In this document: in pieces, positions 12,503 through 23,966 of the stretch
Layout: each line of letters begins with the position of its first letter
How positions within the stretch are numbered: the stretch's first letter is position 1
From: Burkholderiales bacterium
GTDB taxonomy: Bacteria; Pseudomonadota; Gammaproteobacteria; Burkholderiales; Burkholderiaceae_C
Direction of reading: 5' to 3'
NCBI GenBank assembly: GCA_028868895.1
Contig: JAGWTP010000031.1
Coordinates: 1 to 37,630, forward strand
DNA: 37,630 bases
Made by a program: the position numbers and the translations under genes
The notes under the pieces: model-generated
The model's input: the letters and a program-made list of their open reading frames with translations, nothing else
What the model was told of the DNA's origin: nothing
The model's database searches: none

Positions 12503-14844
12503 TTGAAATCGAACTCGACGGCCAGAAGGTGGAGGTTGCCGAAGGCAGCATGGTGATGCATGCCGCCGACAAGGCCGGCACCTACATCCCGCACTTCTGC
12601 TATCACAAGAAGCTCAGCATCGCAGCCAACTGCCGCATGTGCCTGGTCGATATCGACAAGGCTCCCAAGCCGATGCCGGCCTGCGCCACGCCGGTCACGC
12701 AGGGCATGGTCGTGCGCACCAAGAGCGCCAAGGCCTTGCAGGCGCAGCAGGGCGTGATGGAGTTCCTGCTCATCAATCACCCGCTCGATTGCCCGATCTG
12801 CGACCAAGGCGGCGAGTGCCAGTTGCAGGACCTGGCGGTGGGCTATGGCGGCTCCGCGTCGCGCTACTCCGAAGAAAAGCGCGTCGTGCTCCACAAGGAC
12901 GTCGGCCCGCTGGTCGCGATGGAGGAGATGAGCCGCTGCATCCACTGCACCCGCTGCGTGCGCTTCGGCCAGGAGGTGGCCGGCGTGATGGAGCTCGGCA
13001 TGATCCACCGCGGCGAGCACTCCGAGATCACGACCATCGTCGGCGAGACGATCGACTCCGAGCTGTCGGGCAACATGATCGACATCTGCCCGGTCGGCGC
13101 GCTCACCAGCAAGCCGTTCCGCTACAGCGCACGCACCTGGGAGCTTTCGCGCCGCAAGTCGGTGAGCCCGCACGACAGCACCGGCACCAACCTGATCGTG
13201 CAGGTCAAGAACCACCGCGTGATGCGGGTCGTGCCGCTCGAGAACGAAGACGTCAACGAGTGCTGGATCGCCGACCGCGATCGTTACTCGTATGAAGCGC
13301 TGAACGGCACCGACCGCCTGACTGCGCCGATGATCAAGCATGGCGGCGTCTGGACGACGGTCGACTGGGCGACCGCGCTCGACTATGTCAGCCGCGGCCT
13401 GACCCAGGTGTCGGTCGACCACGGCGCCACCAGCATCGGCGCGCTCGGCTCGGCCCACAGCACGGTCGAAGAACTGCATTTGCTCGCCAAGCTGGTGCGC
13501 GGCCTGGGCAGCGAGAACATCGACTTCCGCACCCGCCATGCCGACTTCACGGTGAACGGCGGTGGCGCTGCCGGCGCGACCACGGCGCGCTGGCTCGGCA
13601 CCTCGATTGCCTCACTGTCGACCCTGCAGCGCGTGCTGGTGGTCGGCTCGTTCCTGCGCAAGGACCATCCGCTGTTCGCGCAGCGCATTCGCCAGGCGGC
13701 CCGCAAGGGAGCCCAGGTCCACAGCATCAACGCGGCCCACGACGACTGGCTGATGCCGATGGCCGCGCAATGCAGCGTCGCGCCGAGCGGCTGGGTGCAG
13801 GCACTGGCCGACGTGGCGGTGGCGATCGGCGCAAGCACTGGCGCCGCGGCGCCGCTGGCGGGTCATGCCACCGACGCGGCGAAGCTCATCGCGGCGTCGC
13901 TGCTCAGCGGCGAGCGCAAGGCCGTGCTGCTCGGCAATGCCGCCGCCCAGCACCCGCAGGCGAGTGTGCTGTTGGCCGTGGCCCAGTGGATCGGCGCCCA
14001 AGCCGGCGCCAGCGTGGGCTACCTGGTCGAGGCTGCCAACAGCGTCGGTGCACAACTCGTCGGCGCGGTGCCACGCAACGGCGGGCTCAACGCCGGCCAG
14101 ATGCTCGGTGCTGCCGGCGGCGCGCCGCTGAAGGCGTGCGTGCTGCTGAACGTCGAACCGGCACTCGACGCTGCCAACGCAGCCGCCGCCTCCGCGGCGA
14201 TGCACGCCGCCGAGATGGTCGTGGTGCTGAGCCCGTTCAAGAACAGCGCCCACGACGTCGCCGACGTGCTGCTGCCGATCGCGCCGTTCACCGAGACCTC
14301 GGGCACCTTCGTCAATGCCGAGGGCCGCGTCCAGGGCTTCCACGGTGTCGTCCGGCCGCTCGGCGAGACGCGCCCGGCCTGGAAGGTCCTGCGCGTGCTG
14401 GGCAACATGCTCGGCTTGCCGGGTTTCGACTTCGAGACCGCCGAAGAAGTGCGGGCCGAGGCGCTCGGCGACGAGGCGACCATCGCCGCCCGACTGGACA
14501 ACCACTGCCCGGTGGCCGCGGCCGCTCCTGGCGCGGCGCGCGGTGTCGAGCGTGTGGCCGACGTGCCGATCTACGCCACCGACGCGCTGGTGCGCCGTGC
14601 CACATCGCTGCAACTCACGGCCGACGCGCGCGCGCCGATGGCCAGCCTGCCACCGGCACTGTGGGCACAACTCGGCCTGAACGCTGGCGACAAGGTGCGG
14701 GTGTCACAAGGGGCCGCACACGCCGTGCTGCCGGCGCGCCTGGATGCCACGCTCGCTGCGGACACCGTGCGCGTGCCCGCCGGGCACCCCGACACCGCCG
14801 CGCTGGGCGCGATGTTCGGCGCCATCGCGGTCGAGAAAATCTGA
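12499..14844 (+). CDS. nuoG: NADH-quinone oxidoreductase subunit G
   Basis: NuoG is the largest peripheral subunit, carrying several Fe-S clusters of the electron wire. The 781-residue product has N1b ligands C34, C45, C48 and C62, N5 ligands H94, C98, C101 and C107 ([14 protein letters not shown]), and N4 ligands C147, C150, C153 and C197. After residue 215 comes a degenerate molybdopterin-oxidoreductase domain. Here it is Ala-rich and less conserved from about residue 400 on. I did not see the extra four-Cys N7 motif. The ATG overlaps the nuoF stop. nuoH follows after 8 bases. Confidence 0.97.
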
Positions 14845-14852
14845 GGCCCGGC

Positions 14853-15917
14853 ATGCTCGATACCGTCACCTCCTTCGGCAGTGCAACGCTCGGTGCGGTT
14901 TGGCCGGTCGTCTGGTCGATCGTCAAGATCGTCGCGCTGATCATCCCGCTGATGCTGTGCGTGGCCTACCTGACGCTGTGGGAACGCAAGGCGATCGGCT
15001 GGAGCCAGATTCGTCCGGGTCCGAATCGCGTCGGGCCGCGTGGCCTGCTGCAGCCGATCGCCGACGCGGTGAAGCTGCTGTTCAAGGAAATCATCGTCCC
15101 GACCGCAGCCAACAAGCCGCTGTTCTTCCTCGGGCCGGTGATGACCATCATGCCGGCGTTGGCGGCCTGGGCGGTCATTCCGTTCGGCCCCGACGTGGCG
15201 CTGGCCAACGTCAACGCCGGGCTGCTGTTCCTGATGGCGATCACCTCGATGGAGGTTTACGGCGTGATCATCGCCGGCTGGGCCTCGAACTCGAAGTACG
15301 CCTTCCTCGGCGCGCTGCGCGCGTCGGCCCAGATGGTCAGCTACGAGATCGCGATGGGCTTCGCGATGGTCGTGGTGCTGATGGTCTCGGGCAGCCTGAA
15401 CATGACCGAGATCGTGACGGGCCAGGGCCGGGGCATGCTGGCCGACCGCGGCCTGACTTTCCTGTCGTGGAACTGGCTGCCGCTGCTGCCGATCTTCGTC
15501 GTCTACTTCATCTCGGGCCTGGCCGAGACCAACCGGCACCCGTTCGACGTGGTCGAGGGCGAATCCGAGATCGTCGCTGGCCACATGGTCGAGTACTCGG
15601 GCATGGCGTTCGCGATGTTCTTCCTTGCCGAATACGCGAACATGATCCTGATCAGCACGCTGACGGTCATCATGTTCCTCGGCGGCTGGCTGCCGCCGCT
15701 GGACGTGGCGCCACTGAACTGGATCCCGGGCTGGATCTGGATGGGCATCAAGACCTTCATGGTCGTGACCGTGTTCCTGTGGGTGCGCGCGAGCTTCCCG
15801 CGTTTTCGCTACGACCAGATCATGAGGCTGGGCTGGAAGATATTCATTCCGGTCACGCTGGTGTGGCTGGTCGTGGTGGGGCTGTGGATCCAGTCCCCGT
15901 GGAACATCTGGAAGTGA
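14853..15917 (+). CDS. nuoH: NADH-quinone oxidoreductase subunit H
   Basis: NuoH is the membrane subunit that forms the quinone-entry channel and the first part of the proton path. The 354-residue product has about eight membrane helices. It carries the conserved [20 protein letters not shown] loop and the acidic loop [18 protein letters not shown] that links quinone chemistry to pumping. ATG 14853 is preceded by TGAGG at the end of nuoG, which is likely coupled. The stop lies 11 bases before the nuoI ATG. Confidence 0.98.
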   Translation: MLDTVTSFGSATLGAVWPVVWSIVKIVALIIPLMLCVAYLTLWERKAIGWSQIRPGPNRVGPRGLLQPIADAVKLLFKEIIVPTAANKPLFFLGPVMTIMPALAAWAVIPFGPDVALANVNAGLLFLMAITSMEVYGVIIAGWASNSKYAFLGALRASAQMVSYEIAMGFAMVVVLMVSGSLNMTEIVTGQGRGMLADRGLTFLSWNWLPLLPIFVVYFISGLAETNRHPFDVVEGESEIVAGHMVEYSGMAFAMFFLAEYANMILISTLTVIMFLGGWLPPLDVAPLNWIPGWIWMGIKTFMVVTVFLWVRASFPRFRYDQIMRLGWKIFIPVTLVWLVVVGLWIQSPWNIWK

Positions 15918-15928
15918 AGGGCGCACCG

Positions 15929-16429
15929 ATGGCCAGCACCGCAACCCCCGTCAAAGACTTCTTCTCGAGCTTCTTGCTGACCGAGTTGTTCAAGGGCCTG
16001 GCGCTGACCGGCCGGCACTTCTGGTCGCGCAAGATCACGATCCAGTTCCCCGAAGAAAAGACGCCGTTGAGCCCGCGCTTTCGGGGCCTGCATGCACTGC
16101 GCCGCTATGAGAACGGCGAAGAGCGCTGCATTGCCTGCAAGCTGTGCGAGGCGGTGTGCCCGGCGCTGGCCATCACCATCGAAAGCGAAGTGCGCGACGA
16201 CGGCTCGCGCCGTACCACGCGCTACGACATCGACCTGACCAAGTGCATCTTCTGCGGTTTCTGCGAGGAGAGCTGCCCGGTCGACTCGATCGTCGAGACC
16301 CATATCTTCGAATACCACGGTGAAAAGCGCGGTGACCTGTATTTCACCAAGGACATGCTGCTCGCCGTCGGTGACCGCTTCGAGCCCGAAATCGCCAAAG
16401 CCAGGGAGGCGGACGCCAAATACCGCTGA
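15929..16429 (+). CDS. nuoI: NADH-quinone oxidoreductase subunit I
   Basis: NuoI is a ferredoxin-like subunit with two [4Fe-4S] clusters (N6a and N6b) that relay electrons to NuoB. The 166-residue product has both CxxCxxCxxxC motifs: C67, C70, C73, C77 and C106, C109, C112, C116. An amphipathic N-terminus (about 10-35) anchors it to the membrane arm. ATG 15929 has GAAGGG upstream. A GTG at 15914 overlapping the nuoH stop is a less likely alternative. A perfect hairpin lies between this gene and nuoJ. Confidence 0.97.
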   Translation: MASTATPVKDFFSSFLLTELFKGLALTGRHFWSRKITIQFPEEKTPLSPRFRGLHALRRYENGEERCIACKLCEAVCPALAITIESEVRDDGSRRTTRYDIDLTKCIFCGFCEESCPVDSIVETHIFEYHGEKRGDLYFTKDMLLAVGDRFEPEIAKAREADAKYR

Positions 16430-16452
16430 GCACCCCGGCTCGGCGTGTTGGC

Positions 16453-16473
16453 CGCGGAGCCCGCTGCTCCGCG
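16453..16473 (+). repeat. perfect hairpin between nuoI and nuoJ
   Basis: CGCGGAGC (16453-16460), loop CCGCT, and GCTCCGCG (16466-16473) form an 8-bp stem that ends 10 bases before the nuoJ ATG. There is no T-run. It could stabilise mRNA, act as a processing site, or limit nuoJ initiation. It fits the size of a REP-like element, but no copy was noticed elsewhere in the window. Confidence 0.6.
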
Positions 16474-16483
16474 CAAGAACAAC

Positions 16484-17143
16484 ATGAACCTCAACACCGC
16501 GCTCTTCTACATCTTTTCGGCAGTTCTGCTGTTCGCCTCGTTTCGCGTGATCACCGCGCGCAGCCCGGTGTACGCGGCGCTGTTTCTCGTCCTCGCCTTC
16601 TTCACCGCCGCTTGCGTCTGGATGCTGCTGCGCGCCGAGTTCCTCGCGATCGTGCTGGTGCTCGTTTACGTGGGCGCCGTGATGGTGTTGTTCCTGTTCG
16701 TGGTGATGATGCTCGACGTCGGTTCCGAGGCAGTGCGAGAAAGCTTCTGGACCCACTTTCCGGTGGCGGCGCTGGTCGGTGTGGTGATCGCGCTCGAAAT
16801 GGCGGCGGTACTGCTGCCAGGCTTCAATGTTCACGATGCGCCGGTGGGTGACGCCGCCTCGCTGCGCCTGGGCAACTCCAAGATGCTGGGCATCGAGGTC
16901 TACACCCGCTACCTGTACCCGCTGCAGATCGCCGCGGTGCTGCTGCTGGTGGCGATCATCGCGGCGATCGCGCTGACGTTGCGCCGCCGCAAGGACTCGA
17001 AGTACCAGAACCCCTCGGATCAGGTGAGGGTGCGCGCCGCCGATCGCGTGCGGCTCGTGCAGATGAAGGCCGAAGTCGAGGCGCCGCCACCGGCACTGGC
17101 CACCCCAGCCACGGCGGCGCCGGCCGCGGGAGTCAAGCCATGA
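16484..17143 (+). CDS. nuoJ: NADH-quinone oxidoreductase subunit J
   Basis: NuoJ is a membrane-arm subunit whose third helix takes part in coupling. The 219-residue product has five predicted helices, including the conserved [19 protein letters not shown]. It ends in a polar, then Ala/Pro-rich cytoplasmic tail (about 185-219). ATG 16484 starts [16 protein letters not shown]. The open frame upstream to 16445 runs through the intergenic hairpin and is not likely coding. No strong Shine-Dalgarno sequence is seen (only GCAAGAAC). The stop overlaps the nuoK ATG. Confidence 0.97.
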   Translation: MNLNTALFYIFSAVLLFASFRVITARSPVYAALFLVLAFFTAACVWMLLRAEFLAIVLVLVYVGAVMVLFLFVVMMLDVGSEAVRESFWTHFPVAALVGVVIALEMAAVLLPGFNVHDAPVGDAASLRLGNSKMLGIEVYTRYLYPLQIAAVLLLVAIIAAIALTLRRRKDSKYQNPSDQVRVRAADRVRLVQMKAEVEAPPPALATPATAAPAAGVKP

Positions 17144-17469
17144 GCCTGGGCACCATCACGCTCGGCCACTACCTGTCGCTCGGCGCCATCCTGTTCGCGA
17201 TGTCGGTGATCGGCATCTTCCTGAACCGCAAGAACCTGATCGTGCTGCTGATGGCGATCGAGCTGATGCTGCTCGCGGTCAACCTGAACTTCGTCGCCTT
17301 CTCGCACTACCTGCCGCTCGAATCCAATCGCATGGCCGGGCAGGTCTTCGTGTTCTTCATTCTCACCGTCGCGGCGGCCGAGTCGGCCATCGGCCTGGCG
17401 ATTTTGGTCGTGCTGTTCCGCAATCGCGCCACGATCAACGTCGACGAACTCGACTCACTCAAGGGCTGA
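17140..17469 (+). CDS. nuoK: NADH-quinone oxidoreductase subunit K
   Basis: NuoK is a three-helix membrane subunit related to MrpC. The 109-residue product keeps the two buried glutamates needed for proton transfer, E41 (MAIELMLL) and E81 ([10 protein letters not shown]). It is about seven residues longer than many homologues. The extra residues lie at the N-terminus and in the loop before helix 3 ([10 protein letters not shown]). It overlaps nuoJ by ATGA, and nuoL starts 6 bases after its stop. Confidence 0.97.
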   Translation: MSLGTITLGHYLSLGAILFAMSVIGIFLNRKNLIVLLMAIELMLLAVNLNFVAFSHYLPLESNRMAGQVFVFFILTVAAAESAIGLAILVVLFRNRATINVDELDSLKG

Positions 17470-17475
17470 TCGAGC

Positions 17476-19515
<2,040 letters not shown>

Positions 19516-19536
19516 CGCACGCGGAGAACAAAAAAA

Positions 19537-21018
19537 ATGGGTTTGCTGAGTTTTGCCATCTGGCTGCCGATCCTGTCGGGCATTGCGCTGCTCGCGCTGG
19601 GCCGTGAGCGCAGTGCCGGGCTGGTGCGCTGGCTGGCGCTCGTCGCCTCGATCGCCAGCTTCGTTGTCACGCTGCCGCTGATCAGCGGCTTCGACACCGG
19701 CACTGCGGCCATGCAGTTCCAGGAGAAGTTCAACTGGATCGAGCGCTTCAACGTTCACTACCACCTGGGTGTCGACGGCCTGTCGCTGTGGTTCGTGCCG
19801 CTCACCGCGTTCATCACCGTGATCGTCGTGATCTCGGCGTGGGAGGTGATCACCGAACGCGTCAACCAGTACATGGGCGCGTTCCTGATCCTGTCGGGAT
19901 TGATGGTGGGCGTGTTCGCCGCGCTCGACGGCCTGCTGTTCTACGTTTTCTTCGAGGCCACGCTGATCCCGATGTACCTGATCATCGGCGTGTGGGGCGG
20001 CCCCAGGCGCGTCTACGCGGCGTTCAAGTTCTTCCTGTACACGCTCGCCGGCTCGCTGCTGATGCTGGTCGCGCTGATCTACCTGTACTACAAGTCCGGT
20101 GGCAGCTTCGACATCCTCGCCTGGCAGGCGCTGCCGCTGGGCATGACCGCGCAGACGCTGCTGTTCTTCGCGTTCTTCCTCGCCTTCGCGGTCAAGGTGC
20201 CGATGTGGCCGGTGCACACCTGGTTGCCCGACGCCCACGTCGAGGCGCCCACTGGCGGCTCGGTGGTGCTGGCGGCGATCATGCTCAAGCTCGGCGCGTA
20301 CGGCTTCCTGCGCTTTTCGCTGCCGATCACGCCCGACGCCAGCCACCGCTGGGCCGGCTTCATGATCGCGCTGTCGCTGATCGCGGTGGTCTACATCGGC
20401 TTCGTCGCGCTGGTGCAGAAAGACATGAAGAAGCTGGTCGCCTATTCGTCGATCGCGCACATGGGCTTCGTGACCTTCGGCTTCTTCATCTTCAACGAGC
20501 TCGGCATGTCGGGCGGCATCGTGCAGATGGTCTCGCACGGCTTCGTCTCGGGGGCGATGTTCCTGTGCATCGGCGTGCTCTACGACCGCGTCCACTCGCG
20601 CGAGATCTCGGCCTACGGCGGCGTGGCCAACACGATGCCCAGGTTCGCGTCGTTCGCGGTGTTGTTCGCGATGGCCAACTGCGGCTTGCCCGGTACCGCC
20701 GGGTTCGTCGGCGAGTGGATGGTGATCCTGGGGGCGGTGCGGGCCAACTTCTGGCTCGGCTTCGTCGCCGCGACCGCGCTGATCTCGGGCGCGGCCTACA
20801 CCTTGTGGATGGTCAAGCGGGTCTACTTCGGGCCGGTCGCCAACACCCATGTGGGGGCGCTGAAGGACCTCGACGCGCGCGAGTTCGGCATGCTCGGCCT
20901 GCTCGCCGTGGCCGTGCTCGCGATGGGCGTGTACCCGAAGCCGTTCACCGACGTGATGAACGTCTCGGTGGCCGAACTGCTCAAGCACGTGGCTGTCAGC
21001 AAGCTCCCGCCCCTTTGA
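19537..21018 (+). CDS. nuoM: NADH-quinone oxidoreductase subunit M
   Basis: NuoM is the second antiporter-like proton-pumping subunit. The 493-residue product has about 14 membrane helices, with E140 (FFEATLIPMYLIIG) and K220 (AVKVPMWPVHTWLPDAH) in the expected places. The ATG is preceded by GCGGAGA and an unusual run of eight A residues (GAACAAAAAAAATG), which may keep the start site unfolded. nuoN follows after 40 bases. Confidence 0.98.
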   Translation: MGLLSFAIWLPILSGIALLALGRERSAGLVRWLALVASIASFVVTLPLISGFDTGTAAMQFQEKFNWIERFNVHYHLGVDGLSLWFVPLTAFITVIVVISAWEVITERVNQYMGAFLILSGLMVGVFAALDGLLFYVFFEATLIPMYLIIGVWGGPRRVYAAFKFFLYTLAGSLLMLVALIYLYYKSGGSFDILAWQALPLGMTAQTLLFFAFFLAFAVKVPMWPVHTWLPDAHVEAPTGGSVVLAAIMLKLGAYGFLRFSLPITPDASHRWAGFMIALSLIAVVYIGFVALVQKDMKKLVAYSSIAHMGFVTFGFFIFNELGMSGGIVQMVSHGFVSGAMFLCIGVLYDRVHSREISAYGGVANTMPRFASFAVLFAMANCGLPGTAGFVGEWMVILGAVRANFWLGFVAATALISGAAYTLWMVKRVYFGPVANTHVGALKDLDAREFGMLGLLAVAVLAMGVYPKPFTDVMNVSVAELLKHVAVSKLPPL

Positions 21019-21047
21019 TCCGGCATCGAGCCGACCCCGAACCCGCC

Positions 21048-21062
21048 ATGAACACTCCATGA
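21048..21062 (+). other. possible 4-codon mini-cistron overlapping the nuoN start
   Basis: ATG AAC ACT CCA TGA (21048-21062) ends in a TGA that overlaps the nuoN ATG at 21059. No Shine-Dalgarno sequence precedes it, so its translation is uncertain. Confidence 0.25.
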
Positions 21063-22540
21063 ACCAGATGAACTGGCCTGCCGTCTACCCCGAGATCGTC
21101 CTGCTCGTGATGGCCTGCGTCGTCGCGATGGTCGACCTGTGGGTCACGCACCCGCGTCGGGCGCCGACCTACTGGCTCACGCAGGCTTCGCTCGCGGTGG
21201 TCGCCATCATGCAATGGGCCGCGTTCATCGACGGCGGAACCGTCTACGCGATGCAGCGCATGGTGGTGGCCGACCCGATGGGCCAGCTGCTCGGCCTGTT
21301 CGCCACGCTGGCGGTGATGGTGTCGCTGGTCTACGCCCGCCCTTACGCGGCCGAGCGCGACATGCTCAAGGGCGAGCTGTTCACGCTCAGCCTGTTTTCG
21401 CTGCTGGGCATCGGCGTGATGCTGTCGGCCAACAACTTCCTGGTGGTCTATCTCGGCCTGGAGCTGATGTCGCTGAGCCTGTACGCGCTGGTCGCGATGC
21501 GCCGCGACCACGCCGATTCGACCGAAGCGGCGATGAAGTACTTCGTGCTCGGCGCGCTCGCCAGCGGCTTCCTGCTCTATGGCCTGTCGATGATGTACGG
21601 CGCCACCGGCTCGCTCGACATCAACGAGGTGTTCAAGGCCATCGGCACCGGCCAGATCAACAAGTCGGTGATGATCCTGGGCGTGGTCTTCATCGTCGCC
21701 GGGCTGGGCTTCAAGCTCGGTGCGGTGCCGTTCCACATGTGGGTGCCCGATGTCTACCAGGGCGCACCGACCGCGATCACGCTGCTGATCGGCGCGGCCC
21801 CCAAGCTCGCGGCGTTCGCGATCACGATCCGCCTGCTCGTCGAAGGCATGCTGGGCATGGCGGTCGACTGGCAGCAGATGCTGGTCGTGCTGTCGGTCGG
21901 CTCGATGCTGCTGGGCAACCTGGTGGCGATCGCGCAGACCAACCTCAAGCGCATGCTGGCCTACTCGACCATCGCGCAGATGGGCTTCGTGCTGCTCGGG
22001 CTGTGCTCCGGCGTGGTCTACGGCAACACCGTCTCGGCCGGCAACTCGTATGCCTCGTCGATGTTCTACATCGTCACCTACGTGCTCACCACGCTGGGCA
22101 GCTTCGGCATGATCATGCTGCTGTCGCGCCAGGGGTTCGAGTCCGAGCAGATCGACGACCTGAAAGGCCTGTCCCGGCGCAGCCCGTGGTTCGCACTGGT
22201 GATGACGATCTTCATGCTCTCGCTGGCCGGCCTGCCGCCCACGGTGGGCTTCTACGCCAAGCTGTCGGTGCTGCAGTCGCTGGTGTCGACCAACGTCGAA
22301 GGCTACCTGTGGCTGGCGATCGCCGCGGTCGTGCTGTCGCTGGTCGGTGCGTACTACTACCTGCGCGTCATCAAGGTCATGTGGTTCGACGAGCCGCGCG
22401 ACATGCGCCCGATCGTCAGCACCGCCGACGTGCGGGCGGTGATGTCGTTGAACGGCATCGCGGTGCTGGCCTTCGGCATCCTGCCCGGGGGCCTGATGAC
22501 GCTGTGCGTGCGCGCCATCGTCAAGACCCTGGCCACCTGA
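21059..22540 (+). CDS. nuoN: NADH-quinone oxidoreductase subunit N
   Basis: NuoN is the proximal antiporter-like subunit and completes the 14-gene set. The 493-residue product has about 14 membrane helices. It contains the conserved YLGLELMSLSLYALVA (with the pumping Glu) and GLGFKLGAVPFHMWVPDVYQ (with the pumping Lys). The start could be ATG 21059 or the in-frame ATG 21068 (MNQMNW). Neither has a strong Shine-Dalgarno sequence. A DUF2818 gene follows after 17 bases on what is surely the same transcript. Confidence 0.97.
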   Translation: MNQMNWPAVYPEIVLLVMACVVAMVDLWVTHPRRAPTYWLTQASLAVVAIMQWAAFIDGGTVYAMQRMVVADPMGQLLGLFATLAVMVSLVYARPYAAERDMLKGELFTLSLFSLLGIGVMLSANNFLVVYLGLELMSLSLYALVAMRRDHADSTEAAMKYFVLGALASGFLLYGLSMMYGATGSLDINEVFKAIGTGQINKSVMILGVVFIVAGLGFKLGAVPFHMWVPDVYQGAPTAITLLIGAAPKLAAFAITIRLLVEGMLGMAVDWQQMLVVLSVGSMLLGNLVAIAQTNLKRMLAYSTIAQMGFVLLGLCSGVVYGNTVSAGNSYASSMFYIVTYVLTTLGSFGMIMLLSRQGFESEQIDDLKGLSRRSPWFALVMTIFMLSLAGLPPTVGFYAKLSVLQSLVSTNVEGYLWLAIAAVVLSLVGAYYYLRVIKVMWFDEPRDMRPIVSTADVRAVMSLNGIAVLAFGILPGGLMTLCVRAIVKTLAT

Positions 22541-22557
22541 GCGCGGCGCGGCACTCG

Positions 22558-22857
22558 ATGGAGTCCTCTGCGGCCGTCTGGCTGGTGTTGTTCGTGGCGG
22601 TGGCGGGGGCCAACCTGCCGTTCGTCAACGAGCGTCTGTTCGTCGTCGGCCCGCTGCGTGCGCCCAAGTCGATCGGCTGGCGGCTGATCGAGCTGGTCGT
22701 GATGTGGGGCGTGACGCTGGCCATCGGCTTCGGTCTGGAAGCCCGCGCCGGGCAGATCCAGGCCCAGGGCTGGGAGTTCTACGCGGCGATGGGCTTCCTG
22801 TTCCTGACCCTGGCGTTCCCCGGTTTCGTGTGGCGTTACCTCAGGCGCGGGCGTTGA
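22558..22857 (+). CDS. DUF2818 family small membrane protein, tail of the nuo operon
   Basis: The 99-residue protein has three hydrophobic segments (about 5-22, 43-60 and 75-92). The loop NLPFVNERLFVVGP and the Trp/Phe-rich C-terminus (FPGFVWRYLRRGR) are the parts I recognise as DUF2818. No biochemical function is known to me. It sits 17 bases after nuoN and its stop overlaps the start of the Nudix gene. A role in complex I assembly or stability is a guess from this position. The positive-inside rule suggests a cytoplasmic C-terminus. Confidence 0.85.
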   Translation: MESSAAVWLVLFVAVAGANLPFVNERLFVVGPLRAPKSIGWRLIELVVMWGVTLAIGFGLEARAGQIQAQGWEFYAAMGFLFLTLAFPGFVWRYLRRGR

Positions 22858-23450
22858 GCGACGCCGCGCCCGTGCCGCCCGACGCGCACCTGCGCGAGCA
22901 GCCGCTGCACTCGGAGCAGGTCTATCGCGGCAACTTTCTCGACGTGCGCCGTGACCAGGTCCGGCTGCCCGACGGCGCCACTGCGCAGCGCGAATACATC
23001 GTCCACCCGGGCGCGGTGATGGTCGTGCCGCTGCTCGACGACGGCCGGCTGGTCGTCGAGCGCCAGTGGCGTCACCCACTCGCCCGCGTGATGCTCGAGT
23101 TCCCTGCCGGCAAGCTCGAGCCGGGCGAGCCGCCACTGCAGTGCGCGATTCGCGAGCTGTTCGAGGAAACCGGCTATCGCGCTGCCGAGTGGGCGCGCGC
23201 CGGCGTCCTGCACAACGCGATCGCGTACTCGAGCGAAGCCATCGAGGTCTGGTTCGCACGCGGCCTCACCGCGGGCCAACGTCAGCTCGACGCGGGCGAG
23301 TTCCTCGATGTCGACATCGCCAGCGCCGACCGGCTCGACGAGCTGGCGCGTCGCGGCGAGCTCACCGACGCCAAGACGCTGATCGGCCTGTTGTGGTTGC
23401 AGAATTGGCGCGCCGGGCGGTGGCCGCTGGCGTGGCGGCCGGCACCCTGA
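22854..23450 (+). CDS. Nudix hydrolase, probable ADP-ribose pyrophosphatase
   Basis: Nudix enzymes hydrolyse nucleoside diphosphates linked to another moiety. This 198-residue product resembles the ADP-ribose pyrophosphatase (NudF/YffH) group. The Nudix box G86-x5-E-x7-RELFEETG spans 86-108 with all metal-binding glutamates (E101, E104, E105). The start is not obvious. TTG 22854 overlaps the DUF2818 stop (TTGA) and gives LSDAAPVPP read as MSDAAP. GTG 22872 is the alternative. Coupling to DUF2818 is likely, so this gene may be transcribed with the nuo operon. Turnover of NAD-derived ADP-ribose would fit, but the substrate is inferred. Confidence 0.9.
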   Translation: MSDAAPVPPDAHLREQPLHSEQVYRGNFLDVRRDQVRLPDGATAQREYIVHPGAVMVVPLLDDGRLVVERQWRHPLARVMLEFPAGKLEPGEPPLQCAIRELFEETGYRAAEWARAGVLHNAIAYSSEAIEVWFARGLTAGQRQLDAGEFLDVDIASADRLDELARRGELTDAKTLIGLLWLQNWRAGRWPLAWRPAP

Positions 23451-23462
23451 CCCGCGCGCCGT

Positions 23463-23468
23463 GATAAT
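23463..23468 (+). promoter_or_regulatory. candidate -10 element giving a leaderless mRNA
   Basis: GATAAT ends 6 bases before the ATG of the DUF1178 gene. A start point at normal distance from this -10 would fall on or beside the ATG. There is no Shine-Dalgarno sequence between them. The -35 is weak. Confidence 0.5.
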
Positions 23469-23474
23469 TGGGCC

Positions 23475-23915
23475 ATGAAGGTCCTGAACCTGCGCTGCGC
23501 ACTCGACCACCGCTTCGAAGGCTGGTTCGCGTCGGACGACGACTTCCGCACCCAAGGCGAACGCGGCCTGGTGGCCTGCCCGCTGTGCGACGACAAGACC
23601 ATCAGCCGGCTGCCGAGCGCGCCGCGTCTGAACATGTCCCGTCAGCGCGACGAAGGTACGCCGCTGCCTGCCGCCGAGATCGCCCAAGCGCGGGCCCAGG
23701 GCCAGTGGCTGCGTGCGGTGCGCGAGATGATCCGCACCACCGAAGACGTCGGCGACCGCTTTCCCGAGGAAGCGCGCCGCATCCACTACGGCGAGGCGCA
23801 GGAGCGCGGCATCCGTGGCCACGCGACGCCCGCCGATGCGCACGCGCTGCGCGAAGAAGGCATCGAGGTCGTGTCGGTGGCGGTGCCCGAGCCGCTGAAG
23901 GGCTCGATGCAGTGA
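23475..23915 (+). CDS. DUF1178 family protein
   Basis: This 146-residue soluble protein is a DUF1178 member of unknown function. The N-terminus is a likely zinc-binding ribbon: C8, H12, C35 and C38 in RCALDHRFEGWF and VACPLC. The conserved SDDDF and QGERGLV motifs lie between them. The C-terminal half (about 70-146) is helical and charged, with EEARRIHYGEA and the family's HATPADAHALREEGIEV. It is probably transcribed from its own promoter, since a -10-like GATAAT ends 6 bases before the ATG. A strong hairpin follows the stop. Confidence 0.9.
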   Translation: MKVLNLRCALDHRFEGWFASDDDFRTQGERGLVACPLCDDKTISRLPSAPRLNMSRQRDEGTPLPAAEIAQARAQGQWLRAVREMIRTTEDVGDRFPEEARRIHYGEAQERGIRGHATPADAHALREEGIEVVSVAVPEPLKGSMQ

Positions 23916-23916
23916 G

Positions 23917-23943
23917 CCGGGCGCGCCGCGCTCGGCGCGCCGG
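23917..23943. terminator. bidirectional hairpin between convergent genes
   Basis: CCGG and CGCGCCG (23917-23928, with one bulged G at 23921) pair with CGGCGCGCCGG (23933-23943), giving an 11-bp GC-only stem with loop CGCT. It starts 2 bases after the DUF1178 stop and ends 23 bases before the stop of the minus-strand gene. No long T-run is present on either side. It probably ends or protects both transcripts. Confidence 0.55.
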
Positions 23944-23966
23944 TTCGAGGTGGTCGCGCACGTCGG

